DNA from: Eutypa lata
Lineage: Eukaryota > Ascomycota > Sordariomycetes > Xylariales > Diatrypaceae
Reading direction: 5' to 3'
NCBI GenBank assembly: GCA_022661535.1
Contig: JAKULF010000003.1
Span: 5,828,001-5,892,000 of the forward strand
Length of the DNA: 64,000 bases
The notes under the pieces were generated by a model that saw nothing but the letters and a program-made list of their open reading frames with translations, searched no databases and was not told the DNA's origin. Position numbers and translations under genes: made by a program. Positions 12,636-25,701 of the stretch are shown piece by piece. Positions within the stretch are counted from its first letter, which is position 1, and each line of letters starts with the position of its first letter.

Positions 12636-15600
12636 TTACCTACCCACTCGCTCAGAAGCCCACAACAGAGCCCAGAGGGTGAGCTGAGCCAGGAACATAG
12701 GTAGATACTGTACCAGTTTCCAAGTTGTGCCACTAGAAATCAAGATTATCCTGCCGATTGCTTCTCCAGCCAGTAAGAGCGAGATTGTTCCCGCCGCATC
12801 TATCCAGGTTGATGCCTCACGAACGACCAACGCGCAAAGAACTTTACTCGCCCGTTAGTCTGACTTCATAACACGGGTTTGAAGGGGATTTCTCTTACGT
12901 GGTAGCACAACTTCATTTAATCGCATTATAATGCGAATAGGACAGGATAGGCCAACACCTAACCCGATCTTAACTAATAAGAGAAGGAAGCCTGACAGTA
13001 TTGAACATGAAATCATAACAGCGACTAATGACATAGTCAGCTTCCTATTGCCTTATATACTTATACAATGGGCGGTGAGATCACACTTACAGGAAACGGA
13101 TGGAACCTTCCATACCACCAGTCCGATAAGGATCGCAACGATGATAATTGCAATATGATCGACGGGCTTGCTGTCAAAGGCCGTGTCACGGGAGTTCAGC
13201 GAGGTCAATATGGATATGGCTAGAACAAATAATGGCCGCGAATACCGGACGAATAAAGACTAGAATAATAATTAGCAGTGGAAATCAGATCGCCAAGCTT
13301 CACCGTACCTTCTGGTCCTGCCAGATTTCTCCTGCAGCCTTGGTGTAGAACTTGTGAGTAGCTGCCCAGCGAGAATACACGATTTTTTGGTGCGCAGCAA
13401 GCCAGGTGACCTCTCTGGGCGGGCCGACGATGCCTGAAAGCCCTCGAGAATACAGTAGGAACCCAAAGCAGAGGGTCATATTAGCGATATAGAATATGTA
13501 GGATATATCGGTGAGCTGAATTCCCAGTGACGCTAAGAAGGCAAGGAATTGTCGGCTCACGAGGCTCCATAGGAGGAATCGCAGCGCTAGCTCATCCACT
13601 TGGTACCAGGACAAAATGAATGCGATTGACGTCGAGATAAGAGAGCCGGTCAGGAAGGCTTGCGACTGCAACAAAATACGGATGATGTTGAAGTTCTTCG
13701 TTGCAAAGATGAAGATAGGTGAAAGCAACTGCAGTAATACTATACACAATAATCAGTCATTTTGCAGCATGAGGAGAGAAAGAAAGACTTGACCAACACT
13801 TTGCTATAAGAACGCAAGGGAAGACCTCACTCAGTGGCAGGTACGATAATGAAAGGAAGCCCAGAATCTGACCACCAATGACGCAGAGATGGTAGAGTAT
13901 CAGGTGTACATTTGGCGAAGTACGAAAAAGGGGGTGCATTGGCTCCAGCGCATCCATAACAATCTAGATAAAGTCAACTACCGGCTAGGATGGACGCATT
14001 AGAGACACTTACGATACATATCCAGAAGAATAAAAGTTCTGTCCTCCAACCACGGAAGACATGTTTGGGAGCCTTTTGGTCGATATGCATTGTTTGAACC
14101 GAACTAGCTTCAGTACCTAGCCGTGGGTTTGCTGCCAAGTTGCCGTTGTTATTAGTACAATCACCAGTTGGGTGCGAGGCAATGGCAAATCGAACCCCGT
14201 CGATTCGGTGCATCTGGCCGAGGTCTCGTCGACTGACTCTGAGAACTGTTTGGCGGTGAAACGTTTGGGTTCTGCAGTCATACGAGCAGAGAAGCGCGCG
14301 ATGCCTCTCGTTTTCTTGCCCACAAACAAACATGGCGACTGGGGGGACGTTACAGTGAATATGCACCAGGGTCATCATGTGGGTATCCACAAGCGTGAAG
14401 GAAAATTCATCTTGTCCCGTGGGCGGCGTGGTATATCTCCCAGGACCGTCATAATCTCTGTAAGACTGGGGAGTAGTATCGGCCAGGATACCATGGTTGA
14501 AGCCCCAGATGTGCCTTTCAACCCATGCAGTATCTACAGTACCCTCAATCCCAATCAAACGAGACTTGAATGGAGTTTTGGGTCGGTTTCGCGTGCTGAT
14601 CAGCAACACTGGAGCTAGCATAGCAAAAGGCCCTAGAGCAGGAAAGGTCCAGTGGAAGAACTCCATTGATGGTACCGGGCCAGAGAATGTTGTCACAATT
14701 GCGAACATGATAGCTGCCATGAATGGCAGGATTACGGACGACACAAAACCCAACATAAAAATAAACGGGACAAATAACCACGAGTTCTGATCAAAGAGTG
14801 GTTCAGCATCAAGATTATCCCAGTGGATAGTCGCACCGTGCACTCCGTCTAGTAGAATCGTGTCAGACTCTAGGACTCGGTAGACCTTGTTTGTCGGATC
14901 GACGTTACTGAGTTTAACTCCCCAACGGTCTTCTGTCTGGTACCAAGGAGCCCCTGGTTGAGGAGAAAGACAGATCAAGCGTTCCAGGAACGCTCCGCTA
15001 TCATTGGAGAGGGAAAGTTTGGCGAAGGCTTGAAACCCCGAGTCATTCTTGTCTACTGGGGGTCGATGACGGTTCGGGAAGAGTCCCATGATCGCGTAGG
15101 CTATGTCACCTTGGCTGAATTCGTTGGTCTGGCGTCTGGAGAAGCACGCAAGAGCTGACTCGATGAGTTGCAGCTGAGTGAGTATAGCTGAACCCTCAAA
15201 ATGGTTGACGAGTTCCTTGACAGATTCCGCATCGTCCCACGCCCGCTCAGCAAAATTGCGCTTCGCCATAGCCTTGGGCTCGGAGTCGTCCCCAACGATG
15301 TATAAGCGAATTCTGTATTCGTTGGGGCAGAGCAAAAGCTCCGGTAGTGTCCACAGACGCGACCCCCATTGCCGTAGCCACGGGGTTATTCGGTCCCGAC
15401 TGTATGCCAGAAGCTTCTCTCCCGCAACAAGCGATGCTACCTTCTCAGCAGTCGGAGGCCCAATGGCGATGACCATAGAATGCGCCGCCCGGACGATGTC
15501 GCATATGCGATAGACATCCTCACTAGTGCTTGTAGATGTAGTGCCTCCGTCCTCGTTCCGGACGCATTCAAAGTCAAGCCAAAAGGCTCTCTTTCCCACT

Positions 15601-16484
15601 CTCTTGGCCGAATCCATGCCCCACCGTGCGAGCGTCTCTCTATCCCTTTGTGCAAGCTTCTTGTTCGTCTCTCTCGTTGCTTCATCGGGGTAATCGTATT
15701 TATCAATTTCCTCCGGGGTAGCGACCCTGAACTGCATGCGTGTGTATGAAACGAAGACGAATTCTAAGTCGACGTCGTCCCCATTCTGATCAAGATAATC
15801 CGAAACCTTGACCGTCTCGTAAATGCTCTTTTCGAGGTCTCGGATAAAGCAGAGGTACCTTGGGCGAAGAGAAGCTGGTGCGGTGTCTGTTCGAACTGGT
15901 GTAGGGGTCGATAGCGCGGATCCCAGCCTGATATTGTCCAGATATGGCTGCCCAGATGTGGCCGCTCGGTTATACTCTTGTTCTGATACATTTTCGCTTG
16001 AAGGCAGGCGATGTAAGTCTTCGCTCGCGTTTCGATGCACGTAAACCGTATCATATCGTGGATCAATGTTGAAATAACTTTGGGATTTGGTGTAGTCAGG
16101 ATTATACAACTGAAATGCACCATCAAGGCGGCATGCCTGCGGCAACTTGTATCAGCATAAGCTCGGGCGATTGAGATCCTATACATAACATACCAATATG
16201 CACAGGAGGGGCCACGCGACAATCAGCTTCAGTGCTACTATGGAAAGTGATGCGAGATTGAGGCGGTACGTCTGCGAGCCCGGCTCAAATATGGAGGACC
16301 CAATCCAGTACGAAACACGAAGGAGATAGATTACTCGTGAGGTTGGCTTACCCAGGCGGGCCCATCTCGTCGTTTCGGGTAGAAGATGCGGCTCATCGCC
16401 GCACTGCAGGACTAGTGGGACCAGACGACCGTCAGATGGGTGTGCCCACCATTCGCAGTGAGTATTCTTGTCTTCGGCCTCCAT
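12636..16484 (-). CDS. HET-like protein with C-terminal multi-span membrane region
   Basis: Seven exons, read from the right: 16484 (or 16535)-16194, 16136-14013, 13963-about 13798, 13739-13309, 13259-13091, 12991-12899 and 12841-12636. All junctions keep frame. The donor near 13794-13798 is uncertain. The N-terminus has EWWAHPSDGRLVPLVLQC and then one hydrophobic segment (SLSIVALKLIVAWPLLCIL). The central part carries HET-like elements: FVFVSYTRMQF, FWLDFECVRNEDG, VYRICDIVRAAHSMVIAIG and WGSRLWTLPELLLCPNEYRI. The C-terminal third has several hydrophobic helices. The HET-like region suggests a role in self/non-self recognition, here tethered to a membrane. Function is inferred from family resemblance only. 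Confidence 0.7.
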
Positions 16485-16535
16485 TCTCAAGCAGCAAGTT
16501 GCAATTGCGTGGGCAATATCAACACAACAATCCAA

Positions 16536-17789
16536 AGCACAAGAAAGTGAGCAAAGGAAATGGCGGGAGGCTGGACAGCCTTATGAAACACCATCCGTCC
16601 TTGCCTCATATTTCAGGCCTCTATTCGTAAGCTGACGACGCCACCGTACCATCGGAACTTCGCTACAACTAATGAGCTTCGGCGTAGGACTTTGCTAGGT
16701 CTGCAGTGTAATTATTTTTGCATCTCCAGTGAATAATCAATACAGCTGCCATCACCCGCCGCTTTTAAGCTGGGATTTCTTAGCTAGCTGTTATCATTAC
16801 TTAGCTGTTACTGTTTATTTATTATTTTATTATTAATATATCTAAATATGTTCATATATATAGTGAAATACGTTAATTAACAATGAATTCATAAAGTAAC
16901 AGTTGAATCGCAGGGGTCATATATTTAAAGGGGTAAAGGGCCATCGCTTTATTTCGCCCCTATCTTTCTCCGTTGCATCCTAGGTACTACTATTTAAAGC
17001 TGTTATGATTCGAAAGGGATGTGGGGCAAAACAATCAGCTCTGACCCCTATAATAGAACATTGATGGGGGAGTTAGGCCAACGCTCGCACGAGGATGTGA
17101 TTTGTTGCATTCCCTGAGTTAGGCTAGGCACATAAACATGTTTACATAATACATATATCTGGCCACCAAAGGATGTTATGGCTTCCTTCCAAGTTCCATC
17201 GACATTAACGAAACCAACAATACCGGTTGTGAAATTAAAGCGAGCATAAGTTGGTTGATAGACGAGGATTTGAGAATCGATGGATGCCTTTCTTCTACTT
17301 TGTTTGCTAATGTGGAAGCGTAAGTAGAGAATACTAGGATGGCATATGAGTGTTCGTTGAGTTCGGAGTGTCCGAATGCGCTTTTCGACACGTACCAGCT
17401 AGACAATCATTTTCTTTACCCCCTACCATGTCTATACACTCAGTTGACTTAGCTGGGTAAATTAACTGGCAAAGGTTAATGGTTTCATATATCATTTTTA
17501 AACGTTATGATATAATAGCTCGAAATATATGATGCAAGTCCTCAGCGGCTGAAGCCTTGGTTATTTATAATATATATAAACATAAGATAAGTAGGAAAGG
17601 GTGGTCGATATCCCATAACACTTGAATCTCCTTTCTTAATCATAGTACTGACTCTACGTTACCATACCAAAAAATGTCTTATCACTCTACAACAAGCACA
17701 GGGGCCGGAAAAGGTGACAAAACTAGCATACTTGACTCCATTTGAAGGCTCAGATATCAGGAGAGAGTCTTCCTTGATCCTGCCAAGGA
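16536..17789. other. AT-rich intergenic, no gene seen
   Basis: Strongly AT-rich, especially 16790-16930 and 17490-17600. The 76-codon minus frame at 17176-17406 has no motif. Confidence 0.5.
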
Positions 17790-18705
17790 GATGCTACGTT
17801 GGTTGGCATTTATGGAAACCCTCCAACCACGCAGCAAATCAGACATGCACTAGCCATAGGTAGAAACAGGAAGGTCAGTGCTAGACGAAAAAGATGCTAT
17901 AGAATCACCTACACCATCACGTGCTACGTAGGACTAGTTGGGGTTGAGACAGAGAGCGATATACTTGGTTCCGTTCACCATACCGCCCTCAAATTCTTCC
18001 AAGCCCATATTTTCTATCTTAACCATGACCAAGTCCAAGGCCTGGATTTCATACCAACGACCCCTAGCTCAAATCAAAGGACCAATCAATATACGACGAG
18101 TTCTCATGAAGGCTTAGCCAAGGTTTATGTCACTTATATGTCCTATGATGTTTTGGGGAAGGCATACGCCAAAATATTCACTGCTTGGACCATCGGCTTC
18201 AATAATACCCCTTACATAAGTACACTGCGGGACACTGCGAACATCACGTTAGCAAGGTCACGCCCAAACAGATGAAAACACTCCGGCACCCTGTACTTGA
18301 ATTCCTGGAAGATGCCTCCAAACTCTCTGCTGCTCGCCAAGCCATGGTCTATATATCCACCGCAACATCCTTTTGGGCCGTTCGGGATTTCATCTAGCAC
18401 GGGGATTATTTCGAGTCTCCACCATCTCTCACAGCTGATTTCGGGGTCGTTGACGTGTTAGAAGCCCTCCTCAAAAAAGGCTATGACGCTAATGACCTGG
18501 GGAGTTCTTCTGAGGCGCCGATAGTGTTAGCTGCTTCGAATGGGCATGCGGATGCCGTCAAGGTGTTGCTTAATAGGCAAAGATAGGGATCCAGAGCTAA
18601 AATTATGAACAAGGCACTGCTTGCAGCCGTCCAAAATGGATATATAGATGCCGCGAGATACTTACTGAAGAAAGGGACCCCAGCAAACTTCAGGGGACCA
18701 TGATG
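17790..18705 (+). pseudogene. Decayed NLR-type (NACHT-ankyrin-like) gene
   Basis: The first frame (17799-18275) has SVHHTALKFFQAH, the (V/I)HYTxxxFF-like element that follows the NACHT domain in fungal NLRs, then EGLAKVYVTYMSYDVLGKAY, which matches the usual post-NACHT sequence. Further right, in another frame (about 18450-18700), two ankyrin-like units appear: VDVLEALLKKGYDAN, then VLAASNGHADAVKVLL, a TAG stop, and then LLAAVQNGYIDAARYLLKKG before another stop. There is no NTPase domain with a P-loop and no continuous frame. Clearly a relic of a STAND immune-receptor-like gene. Stop-rich decay could reflect RIP, which I could not quantify. Confidence 0.65.
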
Positions 18706-20184
18706 TCGCATTCAAAATTGCCCTATATTTGCTCTGCTACAGCTCTAAAGAAGAAAGGGAAGAAAAAGAGCCCTTTTAAAGGGGGGTCACCCCTCCCTTA
18801 TATACACCAAGGTGGTAGAGCCACTCCACCCCCCTAGACCAGGGTTTTTTACTGTGACACATGATTTATGCATATCTGCCGAGACCACGCGCAATATGTC
18901 AATGCGGAACCTATTAGCCAAGTTTGACATCCCAAATAGCCTTGGGCTGGAACCGTCGGTCACGTTAGATAATGCTAAAGCACACCAGGAACTACATGCT
19001 ATTAGGTGGAGGGGAGTCCTGCATAAGGCGAGGTTGCGCGTTCAAACCAACCCTGCTCACAGAGGGTATGACTAACTCACCTCAGGATGTATCCAGCCCG
19101 CCAGCGCGACACGCATAGCATGTAGTACCTGGCGAGAGATTGAGAATGCCTCTTCTGCCATCTTATATTCACTCTATCATTTGCTGTAGCATCTATAGTC
19201 TTGAAGTCCTTTTTGAAAACTAATGACCCAATCAACATTGCATTGAAGGCGAATATCGTATCAGCGGCTAAAGATAGACCGGTATCAAGATTGAAATTAC
19301 TAGGTTACCATACCGAGATTAAAACACGACTTAACCAGGCCAAATTCATAGCGATTTGCTTCTCAACACGTATGCAAATTCTCAGTGTGATGGTTTGGAT
19401 AAAAATATAAGACCACGACAACGACTTCGGAAAACCGTACAATCTGATTAGTCGGTGACAGACAAACACATTTGCGAGCCAACTACAAAACCAAGGGTTT
19501 CGAACCCTTAATACTCCGTTGCCAGCAACGTCTTACGATAAACAGTTTCTCTATGAGACATCCATGTGTTTATGCTGCACTCTGTGACTGTGATTGTGAC
19601 TGGCCCTAGAAGACTCGAAGGCTTCACCCGGTGGAGTACCATTTTAGGCGAGGAATCGCTGAACATGTCTTACTTGCTGACCGGCCGATGGTCTGATTGT
19701 CTAGGATTGCAATATTCTGCAGGAAGGATATGTGTAACGGTCGGCATTTGCCTAGCTATACAATATTATAACATATCCGAACTCTCCCGGTCGTTCAGCC
19801 GCATCAAGCAAAACAATCAAGCAATGTCAGTCGACGTTTAAAACCAGGAACCGTCCTACACAAAAGTAGATGAATATGGTTCAGGAGGCGTTTCTGTGTT
19901 ACCTCAACCCCACTTTGTTTTCTCAGCTGCGTAATATGGCCACTGGCATGTAAGCGTGTAATATGTGTCGAGGTACTTATGTATGTAGCTCGGCTGACGC
20001 AGCAAGCCACGTCTCTTGGTAATAGAGCGTGTCTTATATAAATACCAGTGAAGAGATGGATGACGCTCAGCTAATTCGTCATGACATTCACTCTCGCCCT
20101 CTCACTATCTCTGTGTATAGGAAATCCTAACCGAATATTCATCTACAGTATAGCGGCATCAAATAATTCATTCTTTGGTTCGAG
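18706..20184. other. Intergenic with possible further relics
   Basis: The frame at 19201-19410 (KSFLKTNDPINIALKANIVSAAKD) faintly resembles the C-terminal degenerate repeats of some fungal NLRs and may belong to the relic on the left. A tRNA-like T-arm on the minus strand lies at about 19490-19510. Nothing else is supportable. Confidence 0.3.
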
Positions 20185-21618
20185 ATGGTGTTCAAACTAC
20201 CTTTATTTATTTCGCTATATGCCTTGATTTCGGTTTCATGGTGTCTAGTACTAGACCACCACCCCAGCCTTAACACCAGATCCGGCGAGCAGATATCGCC
20301 TCAAAATCTTGGCCGTCGCCAAGTCTTCAAATCAGCAGTCACGAGAGACGTCCAGGCGCGGCAAGCAAGAGGGGCCGGTGATGTCATCCGTCGGGATGCG
20401 GCAGCCCCTGATACTCAGTGCGTGCACAAAAGCCCTTCTTCGGTTGTAGTTTAATTGAAGCGGAGGCAGAAGAGAAAAACGGTAGCTGGCAAAATATAAG
20501 CAGAGTTGGAGCTAATATGATGTATGTTGTGTGCGTGTATATAGGACACTCATTGGAAAGCTCTGGGACGAGAACGATGACCTCGTTCAGAAGTTCCTTG
20601 ACGTCAAGTTTCTGAATTTCCAAGCGGAGCACCCGGAGAATGAAACTCTACCTTCGTATCAGTACTACTCTGTCGTTCGTTTCTTCCACCTCTTCCTTTA
20701 ATTTAATCAGGAACTCGGAGCTCGCTGACTTGGACAACAGCAAGATTACTACTACCTAGTAGACTACGTGCAATACAAAGCACTACGCTTATCCACATAT
20801 CCAGAGTTCAATGCGACGGCCCTGCTGGCCGTCATGACGACTGAGGCGGAGTCGATTAAAGGGTCGACGGACGACGCGTGGGGCTTCCGCAACGACACGC
20901 TGATAGGGGATCTCAAGATACCGGCAGAGCTCGTTGATGATGGACTCAGGGTTGGCGCTGAGATCGCCTACTCTGACTGGCTCCAGAAGAACACCGATCT
21001 TGGATGGTTTGCGCTTCACGTCATGAGTGTTCCTTGTGTTTATGTAAGAATCAAACTCCAGCCCCCCACCCCCCTTTATACTCCCTTGATTGTTTTCGCT
21101 ATCTTGTGTTGTTTAATATCGAGGTACCTCACCATATTTATTGCTACATGGTGCATCATTAGGTATAAGTTACTGAAACATTTTCTCAAATTCATAGGGA
21201 TGGGGCCAAATAGTAGATAAACTCTACAAGTCTAACAGTACTCTTCGAAGTAAGAACAAATCCCTATTCGTTTACCTGACTGTTCTCTTGCGTATGTATA
21301 TACGTTTACTAACTAGCAACCATAGACACCACCTTCTACAATACCTGGATAGTGCCCAACAACGATCCAAGCTACGGAGAAGAGCTTTCCGGTAATTAGT
21401 CAATATCTTTCTACATGGACAATGCATCGCCCACCGACCTTGGAGGCGCTAACATGATTTAAATCCTAGAATTTCTCGAGGAGTATAAGGCAGAATACTA
21501 CTCCTTCGACGCCGAGAGAACCTGGACGGCCATCTTCCGCCAGGCCTTGCAGTTCGAGATCGACTTGTTTAACAGTGCCCTGGGAAAGGGCTTGGGCTCG
21601 CTTCAGTTGACGCCGTAA
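20185..21618 (+). CDS. Predicted secreted TenA/thiaminase-II-like protein
   Basis: Six exons: 20185-20417, 20545-20671, 20741-21043, 21198-21249, 21326-21391 and 21470-21618. All phases agree and give 309 residues. A hydrophobic N-terminus (LPLFISLYALISVSWCLVL) looks like a signal peptide and is followed by about 60 Arg-rich, probably processed residues. The rest matches the TenA heme-oxygenase-like fold: QDYYYLVDYV (the Asp equivalent to Bacillus TenA Asp44), SVPCVYGWGQIVDKLY (the catalytic Cys context) and IFRQALQFEIDLFNSA (the C-terminal catalytic Glu context). TenA enzymes hydrolyse thiamin or aminopyrimidine breakdown products. Secretion is unusual for the family, so the substrate here is unknown. 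Confidence 0.72.
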
Positions 21619-24158
21619 TCGGATCTGGCGTGTGTTATGAACTGGATTGTCCATTGTTTCGAAAGGTTTATGAGGTTTAAAGATCATTGCAATGCTAAAT
21701 CCGCGAGCTTACGTACGACCAAAAGGGGTAGAGTTGTTGTTGTTCAAGACAAGGGAGATAGGCACTTCTAGCATGGAGAGAAAAGCGGAAAGAAATGGTA
21801 CGGACTGGGAGACATGCGATACCGTCAATTTAATCTCCGGCTTTGCCACTGACCTTATTCCAATGCTTAGTCTCTTTCATTTTTCAATGTTCAAGCCTGT
21901 TCAGTGTTCTGAGATTACTCAATTTACTTAAGAGTAACCTGTTCGTCATCTTGGTTACATGGCGCAGTGAGAGACCTTTAATATTTCCTTGGTACCTCTT
22001 TGGGTGCGTAAGATCACCATTGTATAACTACTTATCTCCAGTCTATTCGTTCTTAGGATTTATTAAGACGCATACTTGCATGTCATTCTGGCGAGTCATA
22101 GCTATATACGCCAATTCCGAACTAGTCATTATCGCCGCTGCCGGGGACAACGAGGACTATGGCCTTCCGGGGGTGGGACGTCCACGTGCAGAGCTAGAAT
22201 GAGTTAAATTTAGTGAAGTAAACGCAACTTGGATTCCCTCAATCACACCATATAATTTGTTTCAAGCCTCGAAATGCTCCACCAGGGGTTGCTGATTCCA
22301 GGGAAGTTTCTTGGCCCCCCAGCGACTGGTCTTCACAGATCAAAAAGTCTACTTTTCGTCCGAAGATATGGCCTTCTGGGAGCCCATGAATAGCGACCCT
22401 CCAAGATCCAGAATATGATACTCTCCGTACAGGAATTTGTAGAGCTACGGTAACTCTGGGGTTGTACAATATATACACGCAATTGAAGACTATTCAAGCG
22501 GAGAGCCCGCGGCGAAGAACATTGCAGTGGGCGCCAGGTCCAGAGGTCGTAACTCGTTTTTATGATGAGGGATATTGATTTCGTGAGTTGCCCGCCCAGG
22601 CTGTCAAGCAACGCAATCCACAGCAACGAGCACCCTTCGTGGATGGATTGCAGTAGCTGCAATAAGCACCTTCAATTTCCTGGTTGCCATTGCTCAATTG
22701 CAACCAAATTGCATTGAAGTTCCATTGGTTGTATACCTAAAACGGTAAAGTAAGGCTGTATATAAATATCATTATGGGCGTTACTAAGCGCATACGCCAG
22801 TTATCCGGCCCATACTTGTCTGACTTATAGCTATCTAACCCCTTTCCAACCCCTATTGGCTCCCGAAGTGGCGGTGTATATTAGCTACATGCGAGTGGTG
22901 CTATGCATTCATATAATAAGTATTAACAGTGTGCTTACCAGCCATAGTAACCGCAGCGAGAAAAGAATCTTGTGGGTTGTGTTGCAGGCTTGGTGGCCAC
23001 GGCGTTGCAGTGGTTGCGTTGCTTGACAGCCTATGATACAGCCTATGCTCACCTACGTCCGTGTCGATGGTTGAATTCCATTTTCTGCTGGAGCCGGAGG
23101 CGAGCTGCGCCTAATTCTATCATGCTGCGCTGCGCTACGGAGATTGAGAAACGCCTCATACCACGAGCTTACCGCCGTAAGCTTTGGGCCAAGAAATTTA
23201 GGAAGGTCGGACAAGACACGATAGACAATGATTCAGAGCCAGCACATAATCACAGAGGCCATAAGACCACCTAAAATTCCCTTAGAATCGATACTGTTAA
23301 GTTGCGACATCATGAATGAAGTTCCAAGCATAGTTATCATATCTGCATTATCAAAAACCTAAGGTCAAGCAGGGTGTCAAATCACTTGACGCTAGGAGAG
23401 TATACGCCATAAATGATGGCAAAGTACTTGAGGAGGAAAGGGAGAACCCGAGTAGGGGTTATAAGGTAGGTTGAGACTTACTAAGATTGATAGTTTGCAT
23501 TTGGCTGCAGCCATGCAGGGACTGTACTACGACATGTCAGATCATAGAGTGAATAAAATCATGTGGCAGTTAAGATCATGACTGGAAGATTATCAAAGAC
23601 ATAATAAGATGACTTCGTACATATTTGCCTTTCGGTTAATACTGCATATAACTGCACGTAGAGGGCCTTGTGAGACGTCTCTAGTCATCATTGTCATCTT
23701 CGACCCGCTGTGGAATTATCACCAAGACATCCCGATGACTGCATGCATTTTAGCCTCTCTGCCTACAAAATTCCATATGAAGAGCTTTGTGAAGGATTTT
23801 CCAGCCACAAGTGTGAGTAGCGGTACTCCGTAGTAGCGGTACTCCGTGTTTGCGCACTCAAATCCTACCGGTAATGGTGTATCACGTAATATCCGCTGTA
23901 CCGCTAATGGTCATTCACAAGCCTCTACCCGTGGTTTCAAACGGAGTTATGGCCAGACCGCCATGCCGTCTCGAGTGGAATACATTGACCAGTCCGAAGG
24001 ATTAAAAGATATGTATATCACCCCCCCTGCCTAGGTATCCAACAAAATACAGACACACGAGGCCACACAGACTAAAGCACATGTATTATTCAAAGTTTTG
24101 TTAAAATTTTAGTTTCAGCAAACACCGTGCTTTTTTGTTGTCCAGCCTTTGCTTAAAA
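21619..24158. other. Long intergenic region, no supported gene
   Basis: Two and a half kilobases. The minus frames at 22239-22478 and 22333-22662 and the plus frame at 22972-23274 are the only ones with somewhat gene-like composition, but I recognise no motif. They may be decayed fragments. Confidence 0.4.
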
Positions 24159-25701
24159 ATGACGGCTGAGATCAAAGCTCTCGTGTTCGATCTTGGGGGT
24201 GTCCTCCTGGAGTGGGACCGCCACAGCGTCACGGCTCTAACACCAAGTCAGTTTGTGACAATTATGAACTCTACGACTTGGCATAGCCTAGACAGAGGAA
24301 TGCTTAGCATCGGAGAGGCTTGCAAGGTAGATTTGCTCGATGTGTTTTGTTTGGACTTTTACTAAGATATACCTAGGAATTCGGCTCCATGCTCAACTTA
24401 GAGCCATCCGTCATTGAAAGTGCTCTGGACCAGGCCCAGCTTTCCCTGATTGTCAATGATCAACTAGTCCAGACAATCCAGGATCTAAAACCACTGTTTC
24501 CTGACCTCAAGTTCTACATCATGTCCAACATATCCCGAGTGAGTCCATCCCACATATATCGCGAAAGCGTAGTGGCTGACCAGGGGTACAGGAGCATTAC
24601 AAGATGGTGCAGCGCCTCGGCCTGCCTTGGGCTATGTTCGATTTCATCTTTGTGTCAGGGGAAGCGGGCATGAGAAAGCCTGACTTATGTTTTTTCCAAC
24701 ATGTCATAAAACAGACTTGGCTGCACCCGAGCCAGATAGTCATGATCGATGACACGGTGGAGAACATCTGTGCGGCCCGATCCGTGGGAATGTACGGGTT
24801 ACTTGCAAATGATAAGGCATCTAAGAGCGGCGGCACCCTCCTAAACCTCCTTCAAGATCCCCTGCCGCGAGCAGAAGCTTACTTGAAAACCCACGCGAGG
24901 AACCACCATTGCATCGTGGAGGGCCACGAGAGTGTCACGCTCAAGGATAACTTCGCCCAGCTGATGATTTGGGAGCTCACAGGTGATGGAAATCTGATTT
25001 ACCTCAGATGGCCATCAGGTAAACTCCATGGCACAGCCAACGGCCAAGTCAACGGCTCCAACGGGACCTCCACGAACTCAGACGTCAAGAATGGTCTCTG
25101 GAATTACTTCTACGAGGAACCCGTTCTCACTTCTCGAAACTTCCCCCCTGACGCGGACACGACATCGACGGCTTACCTGTCTCTCCCTGTGGAGTACCTG
25201 CCCATGGTTGCAGACGTCGAGCTCGTCTTGGACGCGATGGCTACAAATGTCGACCCGGACGGCATCATGCAGACGTACTTCGCCCTCAACCGGCCTCGAA
25301 CTACTCCCGAAGTCTGTTGCAACATCCTCCGGGTCTTTTACCGCTTTGGTCACGGTTCCGATCCCCGCATTCGAAAGACGGAGGACTGGGTGGTCAGCTG
25401 TTTGAAAAACAACGCCTGTCTATACGGCAACAGACACTACTCGACACCCGAGAGCTTCCTGTACTTCGTGGCGCGCCTGTACGTCGAGTGCCGACCTAGC
25501 CGGCTGGCAAACGAGCTGGAGACTGTCAAGGGGCGGCTCGAAGAGCGCATCAACGTGCCCACAAACCCACTAGCTCTCGGTTTACGTATTTTGGCTTGCC
25601 AGTTGGTTGGCATCGATGCGAAGCTTTATGGGAAAGACGTTGAAGCACTTCTGTCTTTACAAGATAGAGATGGCGGCCCGCCGGGCACTTTTGTTGTATA
25701 G
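24159..25701 (+). CDS. HAD-fused class II sesquiterpene cyclase (AstC/drimane-synthase type), C-terminus frameshifted
   Basis: Three exons: 24159-24326, 24377-24538 and 24592-25701, giving 479 residues. The N-terminal HAD domain starts VFDLGGVLLEWD (residues 9-20) and has YIMSNISR (motif II region), RKPD and MIDDTVENICAA (motif IV). The second acidic residue of the usual DxD is Gly. The C-terminal domain carries DADTT (25150-25164, about residues 297-301), the protonating Asp motif of class II terpene cyclases, then LSLQDRDGG, the start of a QW motif. This architecture is known from AstC of Aspergillus oryzae, which makes drimanyl diphosphate. The frame ends early at 25701. Frame +2 continues to 25787 with GKTGARIGNRGLATSLAAKI, a family-like ending. 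A deletion at about 25677 probably caused the shift, so the protein may be inactive. Confidence 0.75.

Noticed and set aside
22239..22662. Small minus-strand gene
   Set aside because: Two overlapping frames with fairly gene-like composition but no start, splice or family support.
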